Of a stretch of DNA of 7,781 nt, positions 4,589-7,781 are shown one piece after another. A program made the position numbers and the translations under genes. The notes beneath the pieces are model-generated. The model did not search any database. It was not told where the DNA came from and was given only the letters and a program-made list of their open reading frames with translations. This DNA is from an uncultured Methanomassiliicoccales archaeon. Its GTDB lineage: Archaea > Thermoplasmatota > Thermoplasmata > SG8-5. The first letter of the stretch is position 1; the number at the start of each line of letters is the position of its first letter. The DNA is taken from NCBI GenBank assembly GCA_938004075.1, contig CALKWP010000202.1, positions 1-7,781 on the forward strand, in the 5' to 3' direction.

Positions 4589-6460
4589 TTATTGTTCTAT
4601 CCGGGATTTGAAGAAATTTGCTGTGTTCTTATCCATGAAGTAGACATAGCAGCCCTTCATGCCTCTGGAAAGTAAAACGCGGTAAGTGTTTTTCACCAAT
4701 TCCCTGAATTGATCCTTGGACCTTTTGACGACATTATCGGCAGAGTTATCTCTGAGCCCAATCCAATCATTGATGTCGAAGCTGAATATCAGGTCTTCAC
4801 CAAAAATGACGCCAACATAATCGAACTCAAAACCCTGGGCAGTATATACGCATCCAATCTGATTTATTCCATTCGGATCATATGCCCAGAGCGACGCGGG
4901 CGGAATTCCTGGGGCAAGCTTCTTCGCCTCTGGTCTGGCGTCCCATGGGCGTTTGTATTTTCCAATCACAACATCGTCGGGAAGATAACCATTCACATCA
5001 GGATAATTCCACTTCCAGCAAAAACCAGCTGTGACCCTTCCAGTGTTTCCCTCCCGAACCTTGTTACGAATGGCGTCTTCAAGTTCCTGAGGGCTGTTGA
5101 ATATTTGAAAATCAAAATCCTCTTTCATGTCCCACAGGACGTTGGGTGTACGTTCTATGCCCAATGTATTGTTTATCCAATTGATAAATGCTTCAGAACC
5201 GTTGCATCTGAACTGTGTTTCCAGTTGGTACTCGAAAACCCTGCAGTTCCTGTTCTCTGCATATTCTTTGATGTACTGAACAGATCCGATTTCATCTGGA
5301 CGAACAACTTGTTTGTCGTCTATAAAAAACACTGCAACCTTGGCAACATCAATCAATTCCTCTACCTGAGGTCTTTCTGACCTATCAGATTTTGGCGTAT
5401 AGCGACTGCTGCTTGTTTTGCGGATTCTGTGCGATTCATCAGCAATCAGTACGTCAATCTGATTCGGTTCAACTCCCATGTAGCTGTTGAAATAATTGAA
5501 CTGTGGAACACCCCTTGTCCCTATAATTTTCCGTAGAGTCTGGGTGAATGCACGCGAGCCGGTGGCATAATGGGCATTGTAACCCATCAGGAGCAGGTCA
5601 GCCATGAGATTCAATGCAATTACAGATTTTCCGGTTCCAGGTCCCCCCTTGATGATGATGATGTTCTTCTGCTTGTCGTGGAATCCCTGTTTTGCGCAGG
5701 ATATCACCCTGTCATAGACAATCTGTTGCTCGTCCAGTAAAATGTACTCGGGTTTATGTTTTATGACGTTGCCAACGTGTTCCATCAATTTTTTGCTGGG
5801 GCGGTATTTACTCTCCTCTATTCGCTTCAGGACATCGAGACCTTCTCCCAGATCCAGTCGCGAAGTGAGATACGTGCAGAGTTTGGGAACATCATCGCCT
5901 GTGAAAAGTGGATTCTCCATTATTGCATTCTGGAACTTTGTTGAGAACAACTCATCTTCCGCATAATAATTGTAATTATGAAGATAGCTGCAAGCAGCCA
6001 GTTGCACTGGTTTCTCATCAGCATAGAAAGCAGTGTGCGTATCCTGGAGATAGAGTTTGTATTGACCAACCTGTACAGATGGATGGAGGACTTCCTTTTC
6101 ACCGCCTCCGACCCAGGTAAGAACCTCATTTGCACCCGGTGCGGTCTTGCATTTGTCCCATTGCTTGAGTTCTATGATCACTGCATTGTCAGTTTTGGAG
6201 CTATCCTTGCCGCAAATCAAACAGTCCAATCGTTTGGAGGTCATTGGAAGTTGATACTCGAGGGTCACACCGTGATCGGTTAGTTTGGCATGCTGGAAGA
6301 CCTGTGACATTGCTCGGAGGGAGTTTCTCCAGGACGCCACTTCAGCTGGTGATGGATAGTAACGAAAATGGTCGAAAAAGGAATTTTTAAGTTTCTCTGC
6401 AATCTGATTCTGGACTGTATCTTCGATGAACTGAACAGAGGTTCCAGAGTAAAGCCTCAT
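4589..6460 (-). CDS. DUF2075 / Schlafen group 3-like SF1 helicase with N-terminal PD-(D/E)xK nuclease module
   Basis: The 623-residue protein joins a nuclease-like module to an SF1-type ATPase. In the N-terminal part, RLDCLI (D79), VIIELKQW (E97, K99) and Q130 with Y134 in SVQVGQY match the PD-(D/E)xK core with a QxxxY motif. The motor part has Walker A GGPGTGKS (272-279), Walker B VLIADESHR (D341, E342), a DDKQ motif (381-384), an ETQFRCN motif (414-420, arginine R418), VYTAQGFEFDYVGVI (538-552) and YRVLLSRGMKG (593-603). This order is characteristic of the DUF2075 family, cytoplasmic helicase-like ATPases mostly without a known substrate. It should cleave and move along DNA or RNA, but which is unknown. 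Its ATG overlaps the stop of the upstream MazG-like gene as ATGA, so the two are translationally coupled. All motifs are intact, and length is normal for a two-domain member. Confidence 0.92.
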   Translation of the reverse strand: MRLYSGTSVQFIEDTVQNQIAEKLKNSFFDHFRYYPSPAEVASWRNSLRAMSQVFQHAKLTDHGVTLEYQLPMTSKRLDCLICGKDSSKTDNAVIIELKQWDKCKTAPGANEVLTWVGGGEKEVLHPSVQVGQYKLYLQDTHTAFYADEKPVQLAACSYLHNYNYYAEDELFSTKFQNAIMENPLFTGDDVPKLCTYLTSRLDLGEGLDVLKRIEESKYRPSKKLMEHVGNVIKHKPEYILLDEQQIVYDRVISCAKQGFHDKQKNIIIIKGGPGTGKSVIALNLMADLLLMGYNAHYATGSRAFTQTLRKIIGTRGVPQFNYFNSYMGVEPNQIDVLIADESHRIRKTSSSRYTPKSDRSERPQVEELIDVAKVAVFFIDDKQVVRPDEIGSVQYIKEYAENRNCRVFEYQLETQFRCNGSEAFINWINNTLGIERTPNVLWDMKEDFDFQIFNSPQELEDAIRNKVREGNTGRVTAGFCWKWNYPDVNGYLPDDVVIGKYKRPWDARPEAKKLAPGIPPASLWAYDPNGINQIGCVYTAQGFEFDYVGVIFGEDLIFSFDINDWIGLRDNSADNVVKRSKDQFRELVKNTYRVLLSRGMKGCYVYFMDKNTANFFKSRIEQ

Positions 6461-6810
6461 TTATCCAGCTCCGTATATTTCTTTGCATTTCCACGCGCCT
6501 TCTCAACCGGGTATTTCTTGGCGTTGACCTCAATCTTTCTTCGAATGGCTTCTTCCGGGTCAATACCCAGGTGATGATACATCTCGAGGGCATAAATTAG
6601 GATGTCACTGAGTTCCTGTTCGATGGATTTTTTTAATTCGGGATTGTTCTTAATCTCCTCGAATGATGGATTTGTCCAGATAATGGTTTCGAGTAATTCA
6701 CCGGCCTCAACATTGATAGCTGAGACCATGTTCTTTGGGGAGTGGAACTGAAGCCAGTCGCGGGCGCGAATGAATTTCAGGAGGTCTTCGATGAGGTCGG
6801 GCAGTGACAT
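6457..6810 (-). CDS. MazG/dCTPase-like nucleotide pyrophosphohydrolase
   Basis: The 117-residue protein is an all-alpha NTP pyrophosphohydrolase, hydrolysing nucleoside triphosphates to monophosphate and pyrophosphate with magnesium. The family signature is complete: RARDWLQFHSPKN (15-27), ExxE in NVEAGELLE (E35, E38), ExxD in QELSDILIY (E66, D69), and a closing NAKKYPV (96-102). This layout is closest to the single-domain DCTPP1/RS21-C6-like branch, which favours dCTP or modified pyrimidines, but substrate cannot be read from sequence. The start is set at the ATG at 6810, which has GGTG six bases upstream and begins at the normal family position; an in-frame TTG at 6822 would add four residues. 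It is the first gene of a two-gene operon with the nuclease-helicase (4-bp overlap). A nucleotide-depletion role in defence is inferred. Confidence 0.92.
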   Translation of the reverse strand: MSLPDLIEDLLKFIRARDWLQFHSPKNMVSAINVEAGELLETIIWTNPSFEEIKNNPELKKSIEQELSDILIYALEMYHHLGIDPEEAIRRKIEVNAKKYPVEKARGNAKKYTELDK

Positions 6811-6899
6811 GTGATGCACCAACGTGAAATGGGGCGCGTGGGTAATAATGTTTGGGACTTGATCATTGATCCGATTGTGAATACACTTATTTCGATATG

Positions 6900-6909
6900 A
6901 TAAATAAAA
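6900..6909 (-). promoter_or_regulatory. TATA-like box for the MazG-helicase operon
   Basis: The minus strand reads TTTTATTTAT, about 90 bp upstream of the MazG ATG. A start site some 25 bp downstream would give a 5' leader of about 65 nt, longer than those of the other genes here. The region 6811-6980 is a divergent promoter region; apart from these boxes I see only short inverted repeats in it (such as TGATCA at 6860-6865). Confidence 0.4.
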
Positions 6910-6940
6910 GGCACCCCTAGCCTGGCAGTGAAACGCCGAA

Positions 6941-6950
6941 AATAATATTA
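6941..6950 (+). promoter_or_regulatory. TATA-like box for the NurA-like gene
   Basis: AATAATATTA ends 30 bp before the ATG at 6981, so the transcript would have little or no leader. GGAAG at 6966-6970 could serve as a weak ribosome site. A short inverted repeat, CTTAG (6957-6961) and CTAAG (6971-6975), sits over the expected start site. Confidence 0.4.
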
Positions 6951-6980
6951 AGCAAGCTTAGATATGGAAGCTAAGATCAA

Positions 6981-7731
6981 ATGGCGAGTAACGGAGAGAT
7001 GAACCAGGTCATGGTTGATGACAACCTTTCTAAAGTGGCAGCGGGAATGAAAGCAATCAACATCTCATTGCCCGAGCCAAGCCGGTACATGCCAGGATCT
7101 GAGGGGGCTCCTCAAGGTGGCAGCACTGTTGAATTGCATGCACTCGAGGCAACATCTGAAGCATTTGCCCTGTCAGCCGAAAGAGGCGCTAATATTGCTC
7201 GAGCTGAAACGGTTTATGCTTATGACGAATCGATCGATAAATATATGTGCTTAGAAGGGGAGGCATACTTGACATCCCATGCCCTTATTCGCATTGACAA
7301 AAATGATTATATGCCGACGTCCAAAGTTTGCCTCGGCTTTTACACAAAATCTTCTCATTTAGCTATGGCGGGAAATGGCGGGATCACCCATTGCGGCAAC
7401 ACAGTTGCAGCATACCGCGAGAGCTACACCAAGGAAAAGGCGGGGTTAATCACCGCTTTTGCACAAGGACCATCAATAGTCCTTGTTGACGGACCAATTC
7501 AGGCTGGCACATATGACCTTACAGTGCTCGACATGGAGGGGCATTTCGCAAGAAACTCCATTACGCCCGTCTTTGTGGTCAAAAACAGCGATTCTGATAC
7601 TGTGATTAAAAGCGACAGAGCACTATCTGACAAATACCACTCAGACCTTCATTGGGCACACAAAACTCTGAAGGAAGGCGAACGATCTACATTCTTTAGC
7701 TACCAAGACATAAGCAATAAACGCATAACCA
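6981..7731 (+). CDS. NurA-like nuclease, 3' end missing
   Basis: About 250 genuine residues are present; the gene is cut by adapter sequence and its true 3' end is absent. The second half has the NurA pattern: GPSIVLVDGPIQAG (163-176, metal-binding candidate D170), PVFVVKNSDSDTVI (196-209, K201), then SDLHWAH (221-227) and L-K-E-G-E-R-S (230-236), as seen near the end of NurA nuclease domains. NurA is a nuclease that works with the HerA hexameric ATPase in archaeal double-strand break end resection, and phage or defence variants exist. The first motif (usually DGS near the N-terminus) is not clear, so this is a divergent member or a relative. The neighbour in the downstream direction, where a HerA partner might lie, is not in the window. 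The ATG at 6981 follows a TATA-like box. Confidence 0.55.
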
Positions 7732-7781
7732 AGATCGGAAGAGCACACGTCTGAAATCCAGTCACGAATCACCATCTCGTA
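7732..7781 (+). other. Illumina TruSeq adapter read-through (non-biological)
   Basis: Bases 7732-7765 match the 34-nt constant part of the index adapter (AGATCGGAAGAGCACACGTC at its start) except for A instead of C at 7756. Bases 7766-7773 (GAATCACC) occupy the 8-nt index position, and 7774-7781 (ATCTCGTA) begin the following constant part. The lengths 34+8+8 account exactly for the end of the sequence. The stop codon ending the last reading frame lies inside it, and its residues IGRAHV are a familiar adapter-derived protein tail. Confidence 0.98.

Larger units (their letters stand above)
131..7731. mobile_element. Tail of a tRNA-integrated genetic element (one end only)
   Basis: The region begins at a tRNA-Lys 3' end with an adjacent integrase reading toward the tRNA, the usual arrangement for archaeal integrative plasmids and proviruses. 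The cargo is typical of accessory DNA: two proteins with nuclease-like domains, a MazG-like enzyme coupled to a nuclease-helicase, small unknown genes, and long intergenic stretches rich in repeats. No capsid, portal, terminase or replication initiator gene is present, so the element cannot be typed as virus or plasmid. The distal boundary is outside the window; the limit given is only the last genomic base before the adapter sequence. Confidence 0.5.

Noticed and set aside
4709..5380. Plus-strand open frame of 223 codons opposite the helicase
   Set aside because: It is antisense to conserved helicase motifs IV to VI and has no recognisable domain or start context.

Overview
The window looks archaeal. 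It holds a tRNA-Lys(CUU) gene with no encoded CCA, and immediately downstream a tyrosine recombinase whose catalytic box reads KxxR instead of HxxR, as in several archaeal integrases. AT-rich TATA-like boxes lie about 20 to 40 bases ahead of several starts, one transcript is probably leaderless, and the last gene resembles the archaeal nuclease NurA. A methanogen or other member of Thermoplasmatota would fit, but no lineage marker here settles that. The layout is that of an integrated genetic element inserted at the 3' end of a tRNA gene, with its integrase at the tRNA-proximal end and defence or nucleic-acid-processing cargo beyond it. The other end of the element is not in the window.

Layout. 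57-130: tRNA-Lys, the probable integration target. 168-1376 (-): integrase, reading toward the tRNA. 1470-2315 (+): unknown basic protein with a possible winged helix and a C-terminal run of about seven nonapeptide repeats. 2312-3646 (-): DUF7662-like protein with a nuclease-like middle domain, a repetitive linker and two zinc-ribbon-like Cys/His pairs; it overlaps the previous gene tail to tail by 4 bp. 3647-3968: intergenic, with one copy (A) of a roughly 100-bp repeat, a 14-bp inverted repeat and a doubtful small ORF. 3969-4166 (-): small unknown protein of 65 residues. 4167-4588: the second repeat copy (B), a 27-nt palindrome and several hairpins. 4589-6460 (-): DUF2075 (Schlafen group 3-like) SF1 helicase with an N-terminal PD-(D/E)xK-type nuclease module, translationally coupled by an ATGA overlap to 6457-6810 (-), a MazG/dCTPase-like nucleotide pyrophosphohydrolase. 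6981 onward (+): NurA-like nuclease, incomplete.

The final 50 bases (7732-7781) are not genomic. They match an Illumina TruSeq index adapter (34-nt common part with one mismatch, 8-nt index, then the start of the next constant part). The apparent stop of the last gene and its last residues, IGRAHV, are adapter-derived, so the gene really runs off the contig.

How the genes may work together: the MazG-helicase/nuclease pair is the clearest functional unit. It joins a nucleotide-pool enzyme to a DNA- or RNA-processing motor with its own nuclease, an architecture that suggests anti-virus or stress defence. The shared repeat motifs upstream of several leftward genes suggest a common element-encoded regulator. 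Both ideas are inference from architecture.
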